Below, piece by piece: positions 51,889 through 60,498 of a stretch of DNA of 64,000 nucleotides. Where the stretch lies: the NCBI RefSeq assembly GCF_947496725.1, contig NZ_CANMDS010000003.1, forward strand, positions 62,001 through 126,000. The letters are read 5' to 3'. A model generated the notes under the pieces. It saw only the letters and a program-made list of their open reading frames with translations, was not told where the DNA came from and made no database searches. This DNA comes from an uncultured Dokdonia sp. Lineage in GTDB: Bacteria; Bacteroidota; Bacteroidia; Flavobacteriales; Flavobacteriaceae. The translations under genes were made by a program, and so were the position numbers. How positions within the stretch are numbered: the stretch's first letter is position 1; each line of letters opens with the position of its first letter.

Positions 51889-51896
51889 TATGTTTG
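51889..51896 (+). promoter_or_regulatory. -7 element of the GT2/manA operon
   Basis: TATGTTTG, a perfect TAnnTTTG match, 37 bp before the ATG at 51934. Confidence 0.6.
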
Positions 51897-51933
51897 TCTT
51901 GTAAAACAATAACAACACACAAAAACACACATT

Positions 51934-52743
51934 ATGAAAACTGGAATAATCATCCCTTGCTACAACGAAGAAAAGAGACTTAACACAGAAGCATTTGTAA
52001 AATTCATTAAAGAAAACCGCGATTACCACCTATGTTTTGTAAACGATGGAAGTAAAGATAAAACGCTAGAGGTTCTTTATAGTATGAAAGAACAAGCGCC
52101 TAATGCAATAAGCATTGTAGATGTAAAAAAGAACTCTGGTAAAGCAACCGCTGTAAGAGCAGGAGCTAGATTCTTATACAGCAAGTCTACTATCTCTACG
52201 ATAGGATTTATGGATGCAGACCTCTCAACAGACTTCAGAGATTTTAAGGACCTCGTTAAAACTCTGAAGACTGAGGGAAAGCTCGTAGTTTTTGGTTCTA
52301 GAAACGCTTTAGGAAGCGGTGAGATAGAGCGTAACTTTATGAGAAATATGTTTTCAAAATTTGTGAAGCAGTTTATCTTATTAATCTTAGGATTACCTAT
52401 AAGAGACACGCAGTGTGGAGCAAAAGTATTTACAAGAAGCATCGTGCCTGTAGTATATGACAATGCTTTTACTAGCAGATGGTTGTTTGATGTTGAGATC
52501 TTCTTACGTCTTAAGAGCTACCTAGGAAAAGAAAATACAATGACGAACATCTTTGAGCAGCCACTTATGAGATGGGTACACGTAGATGATTCTAAGTTAG
52601 GAATGAAAGACGCTTTACAAATCCCAATGAATCTTACACAAATCTGGATGAACTATGCTTTTCAAAGCAATACAGCAGCCAGCGCAATCCCTACAGAATT
52701 TGCATTAGACACTATGTCTCAAGAATTTTCTATAGCAGCATAA
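51934..52743 (+). CDS. GT2 glycosyltransferase, polyprenyl/dolichyl-phosphate hexose synthase-like
   Basis: A 269-residue GT-A enzyme of family GT2. It has the nucleotide-sugar site IIPCYNEEKRL at the N-terminus, FVNDGSKDKT with a conserved Asp, the DxD-type metal motif FMDADLSTD, and RDTQCGAKVF plus FDVEIFLRL as in DPM1/ALG5 enzymes. No C-terminal membrane helices are present, so it resembles the soluble dolichyl-phosphate mannose/glucose synthases. With a mannose-6-phosphate isomerase gene next (56 bp), a GDP-mannose donor and polyprenyl-phosphate-mannose product are plausible. Confidence 0.87.
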   Translation: MKTGIIIPCYNEEKRLNTEAFVKFIKENRDYHLCFVNDGSKDKTLEVLYSMKEQAPNAISIVDVKKNSGKATAVRAGARFLYSKSTISTIGFMDADLSTDFRDFKDLVKTLKTEGKLVVFGSRNALGSGEIERNFMRNMFSKFVKQFILLILGLPIRDTQCGAKVFTRSIVPVVYDNAFTSRWLFDVEIFLRLKSYLGKENTMTNIFEQPLMRWVHVDDSKLGMKDALQIPMNLTQIWMNYAFQSNTAASAIPTEFALDTMSQEFSIAA

Positions 52744-52799
52744 TAATTACTGTTTCCTAGTCCCCATAAAACATCATTATCCACATCAAATCTACTATT

Positions 52800-53768
52800 A
52801 TGAACATCTATCCAATAAAATTTGAGCCTATTCTTCAAGAAAAAATCTGGGGAGGATCTAAACTACAATCGGTACTTAACAAGAAATGTACTAGCGATAC
52901 GACTGGTGAGAGCTGGGAAATATCTGGAGTAGAAGGAAATATATCACAGGTAGCAAACGGATTATACGAGGGAGAATCACTGGTTTCTCTTTTAGAAAAC
53001 CACACAAGTGAATTTGTAGGAGCTGCAAATTATGAACGATTTGGAAATGAGTTTCCGTTGCTTATAAAGTTTCTAGATGCAAAGACAAATCTTTCTGTTC
53101 AAGTACACCCAGATGATGAGATGGCACAAAGAGATCATAACTCATACGGTAAAACCGAAATGTGGTACATAATGGATCACGAAGAAGAAGCAGAGATCAT
53201 ATTAGGTCTTAAAGATAAAAATGCAAATACAGAGATCTTACGTGATGTGACAGGAGATAATGTATATGATGTATTTAATAAAGAAAAAGTAACAAGAGGC
53301 GATGCATATTTTATCCCTGCAGGAAAGATACACGCCATAGGAGCGGGGGTACTCGCAGCAGAGATACAGCAAACCTCAGATATCACCTATAGAGTATATG
53401 ACTGGGATCGCACAGATAAGGAAGGTCAAAAAAGAGATTTACACCTAGACCAGTCTGTAGCAGCTACTAAGGAGTTTACTGAAGAGTGTAAGAAAGATTG
53501 CAAAGTAGAAGATAATGTATCACAGAATGTTGTTGCTTGTGATTATTTTACAACAAATAGCTTTAATGTAAATAGTACATTTCAAAGATCATTTACTAAC
53601 CTAGATTCGTTTGTTATTCTTATGTGTGTAGAGGGTACAGCATCTGTAACTGTAAATGATAAAACAGAAATTATATCTATGGGCGAAACTATTCTCTTAC
53701 CAGCACAATGTGATGAAGCTTCATTTTTTGCTCAGAATGCAAAGTTTTTAGAAGTGTATATTGATTAA
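52800..53768 (+). CDS. manA: Mannose-6-phosphate isomerase, class I (biosynthetic copy)
   Basis: The zinc enzyme interconverts fructose-6-phosphate and mannose-6-phosphate. The 322-residue protein has the metal-site motifs in order: SVQVHPDDEMA (Gln, His), YGKTEMWYIM (Glu) and IPAGKIHAIGAGVLAAEIQQ (His). Length and layout are those of short Bacteroidota/Firmicutes class I enzymes. It is downstream of the GT2 gene under the LytTR-type promoter, so here it should feed fructose-6-phosphate into activated mannose for polysaccharide. A second copy lies tail to tail 210 bp away in the mannosylglycerate operon. Confidence 0.93.
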   Translation: MNIYPIKFEPILQEKIWGGSKLQSVLNKKCTSDTTGESWEISGVEGNISQVANGLYEGESLVSLLENHTSEFVGAANYERFGNEFPLLIKFLDAKTNLSVQVHPDDEMAQRDHNSYGKTEMWYIMDHEEEAEIILGLKDKNANTEILRDVTGDNVYDVFNKEKVTRGDAYFIPAGKIHAIGAGVLAAEIQQTSDITYRVYDWDRTDKEGQKRDLHLDQSVAATKEFTEECKKDCKVEDNVSQNVVACDYFTTNSFNVNSTFQRSFTNLDSFVILMCVEGTASVTVNDKTEIISMGETILLPAQCDEASFFAQNAKFLEVYID

Positions 53769-53877
53769 GAAATAGATCTAGGGTATCACTGTGATGTAAA
53801 CCTAATAATGTACGTTGTTGTTATTGTTACATTAAATAGATTAAGCATTACAGAGTAGAACTATTAGATCATAAATA

Positions 53878-53922
53878 AATCCGCATCAACTATAAAAAGT
53901 TGTTTGCGGATTGTTTTTTTAA
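53878..53922. terminator. Terminator between the two manA genes
   Basis: Stem AATCCGCA / TGCGGATT with inner TCAAC / GTTGT pairing and a T run on the plus strand. It ends the GT2-manA operon; minus-strand use for the second manA is possible (flanking A-rich side). Confidence 0.75.
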
Positions 53923-53978
53923 ATTCCTCATCGCCGTTTTTAAGAATTAATTTATAGTTATGTACGAGAGGGTAAGAG

Positions 53979-54953
53979 CTACGTAATATGTACTTCTAGT
54001 AACTTTACACCTTTTGTTATAAAGTCTATATGCTCTATAGTAGCTGGAATTAAAATAGTCTCACCTTTACTAAGTTCATAAGTAGTATTAAAACATTGTA
54101 AACTAGTCTTTCCTTCTACACATATATATATCACAAATGATTTTATGGAGCTGAGATCTCTAGAGAAACTATCTTTTAGATGTAATGAGTTCGTTTTAAA
54201 GTATGGGCTAAAAATCAGTTTATTAACCTTATTAGGGCAGGTTTCATAACCTGTTGCATAAGAGGCATAATGATTATAATCTATAGCGTCTAGCGCTAGA
54301 TTGGTATGTAAGTCTCTCTTTTTACCAGTGGTTTTATCTACTCTGTCATAATCATAAATCCGGTAGGTGATATCTGAGGTTTGTTGTATTTCGGCAAGTA
54401 ATACTCCCGCACCTATGGCGTGTACTCGTCCTGCAGGAATGTAATAAGCACTACCTTCTTTTACTTTTTCGGTGTTAAGAATTTCTGGGAGCGTGTTGTC
54501 TTGCAAATGTTCTTGATAGTTTTCTTGAGAGACTCTCTTATTAAATCCTACTATAAGTTCGGCATCTTTTTCGGCCTGCATAACGTACCACATCTCGTTT
54601 TTTCCATACGAGTTATGTCTTTGTCTTGCGAGGTCATCGTTAGGGTGAACTTGTATTGATAATGGACTTTTTGCATCTATAAATTTGATTAATAGCGGAA
54701 ATGTCGAACCAAAGTTGTCATAAACACTTTGACCTACTAGCTCATCCTTATAGGTTTCTATCAGATCTTTTAGGGTTTTTCCGGATAATGGTCCTTCACT
54801 CACCTTAGTCTCGTTACCTGGCACACCAGACACTTCCCAAGATTTACCTATTGAGTTTTGCTCATAGTTTTTATTGAGTTCAGTTTTTAATTTTTCACCT
54901 CCCCAAATACGATAGCTGTAAACGGGGGTGAATTTAAGGGGATAGAGTGTCAT
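53979..54953 (-). CDS. manA: Mannose-6-phosphate isomerase, class I (catabolic copy)
   Basis: A 324-residue paralogue of the manA product at 52800, similar along its whole length (FTPVYSYRIWGGEKLKTELN, SIQVHPNDDLA, YGKNEMWYVM, IPAGRVHAIGAGVLLAEIQQ). All metal-site residues are kept. It is the last gene of the minus-strand operon with glycerate kinase, symporter and GH63 enzyme, 2 bp from the glycerate kinase gene, so its job there should be to turn mannose-6-phosphate from mannosylglycerate into fructose-6-phosphate. A mannose kinase is not encoded in the operon. Confidence 0.92.
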   Translation of the reverse strand: MTLYPLKFTPVYSYRIWGGEKLKTELNKNYEQNSIGKSWEVSGVPGNETKVSEGPLSGKTLKDLIETYKDELVGQSVYDNFGSTFPLLIKFIDAKSPLSIQVHPNDDLARQRHNSYGKNEMWYVMQAEKDAELIVGFNKRVSQENYQEHLQDNTLPEILNTEKVKEGSAYYIPAGRVHAIGAGVLLAEIQQTSDITYRIYDYDRVDKTTGKKRDLHTNLALDAIDYNHYASYATGYETCPNKVNKLIFSPYFKTNSLHLKDSFSRDLSSIKSFVIYICVEGKTSLQCFNTTYELSKGETILIPATIEHIDFITKGVKLLEVHIT

Positions 54954-54955
54954 CT

Positions 54956-56080
54956 TTATAAGTATTTTGTTGCAAATGTGCTTGCTATGTGTTGTAGATG
55001 GTATTCCGCTTTCGCGAAAGCGTCATTAAGATCTCTAGCTTTTTCCATTACAGAGGCTGCATATACAATCCCTATATGCTCTAGTTCAATTTTATCAAGA
55101 TCAATTGCCCCACAGAAAGCGGCAACTTTACTGTTGTTTCTTTTTGCAGAAGTGATTACTCCTTGAATGGTCTTTCCAGAGAGTGTCTGGCTGTCTAATT
55201 TACCCTCACCAGTGATAATCCAGTCTGCATCTTTGATACGATTGTCAAAATCTGAAAGTGATTTTATAAGGTCTATGCCCGGGCTAAGCTTACCATTCAA
55301 AAAAATCTTTGCGGCTATGCCCATACCACCAGCAGCACCTGCACCTTCTATAAGTTGTGGGTTTATATTAAAATGGTTCTCTATTACTTGCGCTATATCT
55401 TTAAGTCCTTGGTCTAGCAAAGTGATATCATCTCGTGTTGCTCCCTTTTGAGCTGCATAAACCTGGGCAGCACCGTTTGTGCCGTAAAGGGGGTTTTTTA
55501 CATCACAGGCGATTTCAAAATTTACATTTGCAAGACCTGGGTGTATTGCACTAGCGTCTATTGTGACAACGCTAGAGAGATTTGCACCTATGGGATGTAC
55601 TGTGTTGCCATTTTTATCTAGAAACTGATATCCTAATGCTGTAGCCATACCCATACCACAGTCATTTGTTGCACTACCGCCTATACCTAGTATAATTGTT
55701 GTAGCGCCTTTATTTATAGCATCTACAATCATCTCACCAGTGCCTAAGGTGGTTGCGTTTTTACAATCTAATTGCTGCTCTGAGAGTAATTTTACTCCAG
55801 AAGCTTCTGCCATTTCTATAAAGGCTGTTTGAGTTTGTGATGCATATAGGTAAGTGGCTATTACTTTTTCAAAAAAAGGATTACTTACAGCTACATCTAT
55901 ATGCTCACCTTTAAGATAATAGTTTACAACCTCTATGGTACCATCTCCACCATCTGCCAGAGGAAGTTTAAGTATATCAATATCTGTGCAAACAGAATGT
56001 ATCCCATTTATTACGGCATCACAAAACTGTAATCCTGTAAGGGAATTTTTGAACTTATCTGGTGCTAAAACTATCTTCAC
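54956..56080 (-). CDS. Glycerate kinase (GarK/GlxK family)
   Basis: A 374-residue glycerate kinase of the type I family. It starts MKIVLAPDKFKNSLTGLQ, the family signature, with PLADGGDGTIEVV near residue 42, GIGGSATNDCGMGMATALGY near 135 and EGAGAAGGMGIAA near 245. It phosphorylates D-glycerate to 2-phosphoglycerate. In this operon the glycerate would come from mannosylglycerate cleaved by the GH63 enzyme. The iterated palindrome near the C-terminus encodes DAFAKAEYHL. Confidence 0.94.
   Translation of the reverse strand: MKIVLAPDKFKNSLTGLQFCDAVINGIHSVCTDIDILKLPLADGGDGTIEVVNYYLKGEHIDVAVSNPFFEKVIATYLYASQTQTAFIEMAEASGVKLLSEQQLDCKNATTLGTGEMIVDAINKGATTIILGIGGSATNDCGMGMATALGYQFLDKNGNTVHPIGANLSSVVTIDASAIHPGLANVNFEIACDVKNPLYGTNGAAQVYAAQKGATRDDITLLDQGLKDIAQVIENHFNINPQLIEGAGAAGGMGIAAKIFLNGKLSPGIDLIKSLSDFDNRIKDADWIITGEGKLDSQTLSGKTIQGVITSAKRNNSKVAAFCGAIDLDKIELEHIGIVYAASVMEKARDLNDAFAKAEYHLQHIASTFATKYL
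55007..55022. repeat. Iterated palindrome, copy 15 (inside glycerate kinase gene)
   Basis: Perfect CGCTTTCGCGAAAGCG, read Ala-Phe-Ala-Lys-Ala in a C-terminal helix. Confidence 0.9.
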
Positions 56081-56091
56081 AATATCTCAAA

Positions 56092-57699
56092 TTAGCTTAA
56101 AATACGTTGCATAGACATTGCAAGAATCACAATAACTATAAAGTAGCTCAAGAGGATAATTACTTCTCTTTTCCCTGCTTTATAGAAGAAGACTTCAAGA
56201 CCTTCTTTGCGCTCTCGTTTTATAATGAGACTTATACTGTAAGCTACTGCCATAGTAACAATACATCCTATAGCGTTCCACCAGAACCAGAATATGGCAG
56301 GTACATAAAGCCATAAATACATATTAAAGAGTACACCCGCTACAATACCTATGTTTGCGCCTAGGGCGTGTGTCTTCTTAGTTAATATAGCAAGTATAAA
56401 TGCGGCAAGAATAGGTCCATAAAAGATGGAGCTTATTTTATTAATAACTTCTATTACAGTACCTTCTATACTACCTGCAAAAAAGGCAAAAAATAAACAT
56501 ACTAGCCCCCAGAATACCGAAAGTAAACGAGAGTTCATTACATATTGCTTATCTGTCATATTAGGTTTAAAACGTTTAATAAAATCCTCAAGAGTCACTG
56601 CAGATAGCGAGTTTACCGTAGAACTCAATGAAGACATCGCTGCAGACATAATTGCCACTATAAGAATACCTATAATACCATTAGGTAAATACTTGATGAT
56701 AAAAACAGGCACCATCAAATCTGCTTTTTTACCTTCTAAGGAAGAAATGTTAGTTTGATACACACTATCTAAAAGCTCTTGAAAACCTGCGTCTTGTATA
56801 AGTAGGGTTCCTAGCACGAGACCCATTATACAATAGGTAAGCGTTATGGGGAATCTAAAGAGGCCATTTGCAAGTAGTAATTTCTTTATGGTAGGCATTC
56901 CTTTTGCAGAGAGAAGGCGCTGCGACTGTGTTTGATCTGTACCGTAATATGAGGCGTATAAAAAGAAACCTCCTATTACCATAGGCCAGAACCCAAATTC
57001 ATCATTCTTATCTGCATTATCAAATCCCCACTTAGAAAAATCTACAGCGGTAAGCCTATCTTGATCTACATTAGTCAAGAAGTTTTCAAAACCACCTAGC
57101 TCACTTATTCCATAAACAAGACACACTATAATACCAAAAAAGAGAATACACATTTGTATCACATCTCCCCATATCACAGCCTTCATACCACCTTGAAAAG
57201 AATATATCATCGTGATGACACCTATAATAAGCACAGAAATCCAGAAATCTATACCAATAGTGGCTTGTAAAATAAGCGCCATAGTATACACCATCACACC
57301 TGTCGCAACAGATCTACTTATCTGGAATACAAAACTTATAAGCAAGCGTGAGGAGGCGTCAAATCTTTTTTCTAGATACTCATAAACACTTACGATACCA
57401 GACTTATATAAAGACGGGATTATAGCTATAAGCAAGAACGCCATAGCCAGTGGTACTCCAAACTCATAAGTTAACCACTGTAAACCTCCACCATCTTTAA
57501 GCCCTACAAATGCCGGTGCCGAAATAAAACTTATGGCAGACAGCTGTGTAGCCATAGTCGATAAACTGAGCGGAAACCACCCCATAGACTGCCCTCCTAG
57601 AAAGTAATCTTTTGAGTTGTTGTTTTCTTTAAAGAAATAGCCTATTCCTAAGAAACCGAGGAGATACACGACAATGATAATGTAATCTATATAATTCAT
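56092..57699 (-). CDS. Sodium:solute symporter (SSS family)
   Basis: A 535-residue transporter of the sodium/solute symporter family with about 13-14 membrane helices. It starts YIDYIIIVVYLLGFLGIGYFF, has the Na+-site region SLSTMATQLSAISFISAPAF in the second helix and the conserved YSFQGGMKAVIWGDVIQM in the middle. Its place between a GH63 hydrolase and glycerate kinase suggests that it imports mannosylglycerate or a related glycoside using the marine Na+ gradient. It lies 11 bp upstream of glycerate kinase. Substrate is inferred only from the operon. Confidence 0.9.
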   Translation of the reverse strand: MNYIDYIIIVVYLLGFLGIGYFFKENNNSKDYFLGGQSMGWFPLSLSTMATQLSAISFISAPAFVGLKDGGGLQWLTYEFGVPLAMAFLLIAIIPSLYKSGIVSVYEYLEKRFDASSRLLISFVFQISRSVATGVMVYTMALILQATIGIDFWISVLIIGVITMIYSFQGGMKAVIWGDVIQMCILFFGIIVCLVYGISELGGFENFLTNVDQDRLTAVDFSKWGFDNADKNDEFGFWPMVIGGFFLYASYYGTDQTQSQRLLSAKGMPTIKKLLLANGLFRFPITLTYCIMGLVLGTLLIQDAGFQELLDSVYQTNISSLEGKKADLMVPVFIIKYLPNGIIGILIVAIMSAAMSSLSSTVNSLSAVTLEDFIKRFKPNMTDKQYVMNSRLLSVFWGLVCLFFAFFAGSIEGTVIEVINKISSIFYGPILAAFILAILTKKTHALGANIGIVAGVLFNMYLWLYVPAIFWFWWNAIGCIVTMAVAYSISLIIKRERKEGLEVFFYKAGKREVIILLSYFIVIVILAMSMQRILS

Positions 57700-57732
57700 T
57701 TCTTATGCTTTGATGATTAGTAGTTGTGATAT

Positions 57733-57754
57733 TTACGCTTTCGCGAAAGCGTAA
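57733..57754. repeat. Iterated palindrome, copy 16 (hydrolase-symporter intergenic)
   Basis: The longest perfect copy: a 22-bp palindrome with TTA/TAA outside the 16-bp core. It lies in the 152-bp gap between the hydrolase and symporter genes, probably within the operon mRNA. Confidence 0.92.
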
Positions 57755-57851
57755 TACTCCCTGTAAAATACTTAAAAGTAATGTATTAGACTTCTTATAA
57801 GAACCTACAGGGAGATACATACTTAGAGTAAATGGGGGAACTTGGTATGTT

Positions 57852-59159
57852 TTAATCTTTGCTCAATAAATCTATTAATAGCGCTGCACTCCAAGAAAAG
57901 TCATTACCACCATAACCGCCGCTGCCGTCCGTGTGCATTTCCTTTCTTGAGTCAAAATATTCATAAAAACCATTTTTTTCTATAAGAGCAATGGTATCTT
58001 CTTTTACGCGCGCTGCGATATCATTGTATCCATAAGAGATGAGACCCTTATAAAGCATCCAGTTGAGGTTCACCCATACTGGTCCTCTCCAGTACTTTTT
58101 TGGATTAAAGCGCTCGCTAGTAGGATCAAATGATGCACATAGATATTGATGGTCACCTCCAAATTTTTTCATCATAGTCTGCACCATTGTTTCTGCACGT
58201 TCTCGTGAAGGAATACCGGCAAATAAAGGAGCAAATGATGATGAGGATAGATAGGGTAGCGGCTTTTCATTACGTAAGTCGTAGTGAACGTATGCACCCA
58301 TCTCTTTATCAAATAACTTGTTATCAAATGACTTTACAGCCTTGTCTTGCCATTTTTTGAGTTGTCCAATTTTATCATCGTTACCTCCTAACAGTTTATA
58401 CAATTCGATAAGACATTTATTAGACTTTATAAGAACTGCATTAAAAAGAGGGTCTTGTACGAGAAAAGGAGACAGCTCTGCAATTTTTGCATCATCATAG
58501 TTATGTGCTTTTGCAATCTCAATAATGTGAACATAGTGGTCATATTCTCTTTTTGATGGTCTCTGAGCGGCATCTACGTGTGTAGTATCTTTTCTCTCAA
58601 AGTTATAATCTGGCGGATTCATTGTTTTCCAGATATCATCCCATATAGGAGAGTTATCTGTGCCAGACTCCCAGTTGTGATAAATGTAGACAAGTCCCTC
58701 ATCTTGAGGGTCACGTTTATTATAAAAGTATTTGTGATTGTGATATACCTTATCTATTACAGATTGTATAAAGGCTAGTGAAGCTTTTTTGTTAACACTG
58801 GTATCATAGAGTTCTTTAAGTACAAATCCTGTAACTGGAGGTTGGGTCATTCCAGTAGATTTATATTTTTTTGAAGACTGTGGATGTAAGCTTGATTTAT
58901 GAAAATCTGCTCCTGGAAAATAGGTGTCTGTTTCTGTATGAAAAATGATGTGAGGTATAAACCCATTATCCCACTGTGCATCTAGTAGTGTTTCTATCTC
59001 TTTTTCTGCCTTAGGCATATCAAAATGGGCAAAACCAATAGCAATCAAGCCAGAGTCCCAAAACCATTGAAAAGGGTAGAGGTTTGCACAAGGAATACTA
59101 AAGGCATCTTTCCAGTTTTTATTTAATACATCAATCGCTCTTTGCTGTAATGTTGTCAT
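57852..59159 (-). CDS. GH63-type mannosylglycerate/glucosylglycerate hydrolase
   Basis: A 435-residue (alpha/alpha)6-barrel hydrolase of the short GH63 type. The start at 59159 (MTTLQQRAIDVLNKNW) replaces a longer frame with 13 spurious residues. Motifs match MgH/GgH enzymes: LYPFQWFWDSGLIAIGFAH (about 27-45), the candidate general acid Asp168 in HNWESGTDNSPIWDD, KYWRGPVWVNLNWMLYKGL, and near the end Glu400 in GFYEYFDS with NDFSWSAALLIDLL. Such enzymes split 2-O-alpha-mannosyl- or glucosyl-D-glycerate into hexose and D-glycerate. Co-location with glycerate kinase, ManA and a symporter favours mannosylglycerate. There is no signal peptide, so the substrate is imported first. Confidence 0.83.
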   Translation of the reverse strand: MTTLQQRAIDVLNKNWKDAFSIPCANLYPFQWFWDSGLIAIGFAHFDMPKAEKEIETLLDAQWDNGFIPHIIFHTETDTYFPGADFHKSSLHPQSSKKYKSTGMTQPPVTGFVLKELYDTSVNKKASLAFIQSVIDKVYHNHKYFYNKRDPQDEGLVYIYHNWESGTDNSPIWDDIWKTMNPPDYNFERKDTTHVDAAQRPSKREYDHYVHIIEIAKAHNYDDAKIAELSPFLVQDPLFNAVLIKSNKCLIELYKLLGGNDDKIGQLKKWQDKAVKSFDNKLFDKEMGAYVHYDLRNEKPLPYLSSSSFAPLFAGIPSRERAETMVQTMMKKFGGDHQYLCASFDPTSERFNPKKYWRGPVWVNLNWMLYKGLISYGYNDIAARVKEDTIALIEKNGFYEYFDSRKEMHTDGSGGYGGNDFSWSAALLIDLLSKD

Positions 59160-59269
59160 AGGGTTATCGTTAAAGGGATGTATTATTAAATAATACACTT
59201 AATTGGTTTTGAAAGTAAATATATTTTCATATTCATAATTATCACATCGCTTTTTTACTTTATTATTAT

Positions 59270-59295
59270 GCAAACGTTTGCGGTAACGTTTGCAA
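59270..59295. promoter_or_regulatory. LacI-family operator in the divergent promoter region
   Basis: A perfect 12-bp palindrome GCAAACGTTTGC (59270-59281) is followed by a second half-type site GTAACGTTTGCAA. The central CG and AACGTT are typical of LacI/GalR operators. It lies 16 bp upstream of the LacI gene and 110 bp upstream of the hydrolase, so it can control both. Confidence 0.75.
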
Positions 59296-59310
59296 TTTTA
59301 TTATTTTTAG

Positions 59311-60345
59311 ATGATGAAAAAAGAGGTAACTACTCTTAAAACTATAGCGAGAAGATTAAATATCTCAATATCTACAGTTTCAAGAGCACTTAATGATCAT
59401 CCAGATATAAATAAGGAGACAAAGGCAAAAGTGAAGCAGCTTGCAAAGAAGTTGCACTATGTGCCTAATATATTTGCAAAGGGCTTTAGAAAACATAAGT
59501 CTAATATAATAGGTGTCATTGTACCTACAATAACACACTATTTTACAACTACTATCGTGAGGGGCATATTAGAAGAGGCCGCTGTAAAGGGATATCGTGT
59601 TATTATATCTGAGTCCAATAACGATGTAGACATCCAGAATGAGATGCTTAACACTATGATTCAGTTTGGGGTAGATGGTATACTAGCAAATCTTACAAAG
59701 ACCACTCGCAATATAGATACCATATTACCCATCGCACATACAGTACCACTAATATTATTTGATAAAGTCTCAGAAAAAATACCTTGTACTCAAGTAACTA
59801 TAAACGATGAGCAAGCCGCTTATAATGCAGTAGAGCATCTTATTAATATAGGAAAGAGAAGAATAGCTATTTTAAAAGAAGGTGAGTTTTCTTATACCTC
59901 ACAGAAGCGTTATAAAGGATATATAAAAGCCCTAGAAGCTCATAATATTGCTGTAGACGATAAAATTATATTAAGTGTAGATGACATCTCTCTAAATCAA
60001 GGGAAGCGTATGACTAATATTTTATTAAGTCTCAAAAAAAGACCAGATGCTATTTTTGCAATAACAGATAGTGCCGCAATAGGGGTCATACAGACTCTTA
60101 ATAAATCAAATATTAGAATCCCAGAGGAGATTGCCGTTGTAGGCTTCAGTAATTCTAAAAGCTCAAAAATAGTAGAGCCTAATCTCACTACTGTAAGTCA
60201 GCCTGGTAATTTGATAGGGAAGACTGCAGTATCATATCTTATTAGCGAGATAGAGAATGAGAGCGATACAGAAATGACCACTAGTAAAACCGTAGAGATT
60301 AACACGGAACTTATAGTAAGGGAATCTACATTAAAATTAAGCTAG
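59311..60345 (+). CDS. LacI-family repressor of the mannosylglycerate operon
   Basis: A 344-residue LacI/GalR regulator. The N-terminal HTH reads TLKTIARRLNISISTVSRALN with hinge helix YVPNIFAKGFR. The rest is a periplasmic-binding-protein-like effector domain (NIIGVIVPTITHYFTTTIVRGILEEA, AVVGFSNSKSSKIVEPNLTTV). It is divergent from the hydrolase operon with an operator between. The inducer is expected to be mannosylglycerate or a breakdown product. Two ATG codons stand in tandem at the start (59311 and 59314). Confidence 0.93.
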   Translation: MMKKEVTTLKTIARRLNISISTVSRALNDHPDINKETKAKVKQLAKKLHYVPNIFAKGFRKHKSNIIGVIVPTITHYFTTTIVRGILEEAAVKGYRVIISESNNDVDIQNEMLNTMIQFGVDGILANLTKTTRNIDTILPIAHTVPLILFDKVSEKIPCTQVTINDEQAAYNAVEHLINIGKRRIAILKEGEFSYTSQKRYKGYIKALEAHNIAVDDKIILSVDDISLNQGKRMTNILLSLKKRPDAIFAITDSAAIGVIQTLNKSNIRIPEEIAVVGFSNSKSSKIVEPNLTTVSQPGNLIGKTAVSYLISEIENESDTEMTTSKTVEINTELIVRESTLKLS

Positions 60346-60361
60346 TTTGCAAGCTTCTTTT

Positions 60362-60381
60362 TACGCTTTCGCGAAAGCGTA
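60362..60381. repeat. Iterated palindrome, copy 17 (downstream of lacI)
   Basis: A 20-bp perfect palindrome (TACGCTTTCGCGAAAGCGTA) 17 bp after the LacI stop. It has no T run after it, so it is unlikely to be an intrinsic terminator. Confidence 0.92.
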
Positions 60382-60498
60382 CTACAAAAAACATCAATTA
60401 TGACTATTTATAGTACATTAGTATGCCTTAATGATTTTTAAAATAGAGCAATTTTTCTAAATTGAAAATGGTCTAATAAATCACAAACACTCGCAATA

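Noticed and set aside
60362-60381. Palindrome after lacI as an intrinsic terminator
   Set aside because: There is no T run on either strand, and the same palindrome occurs inside many genes.
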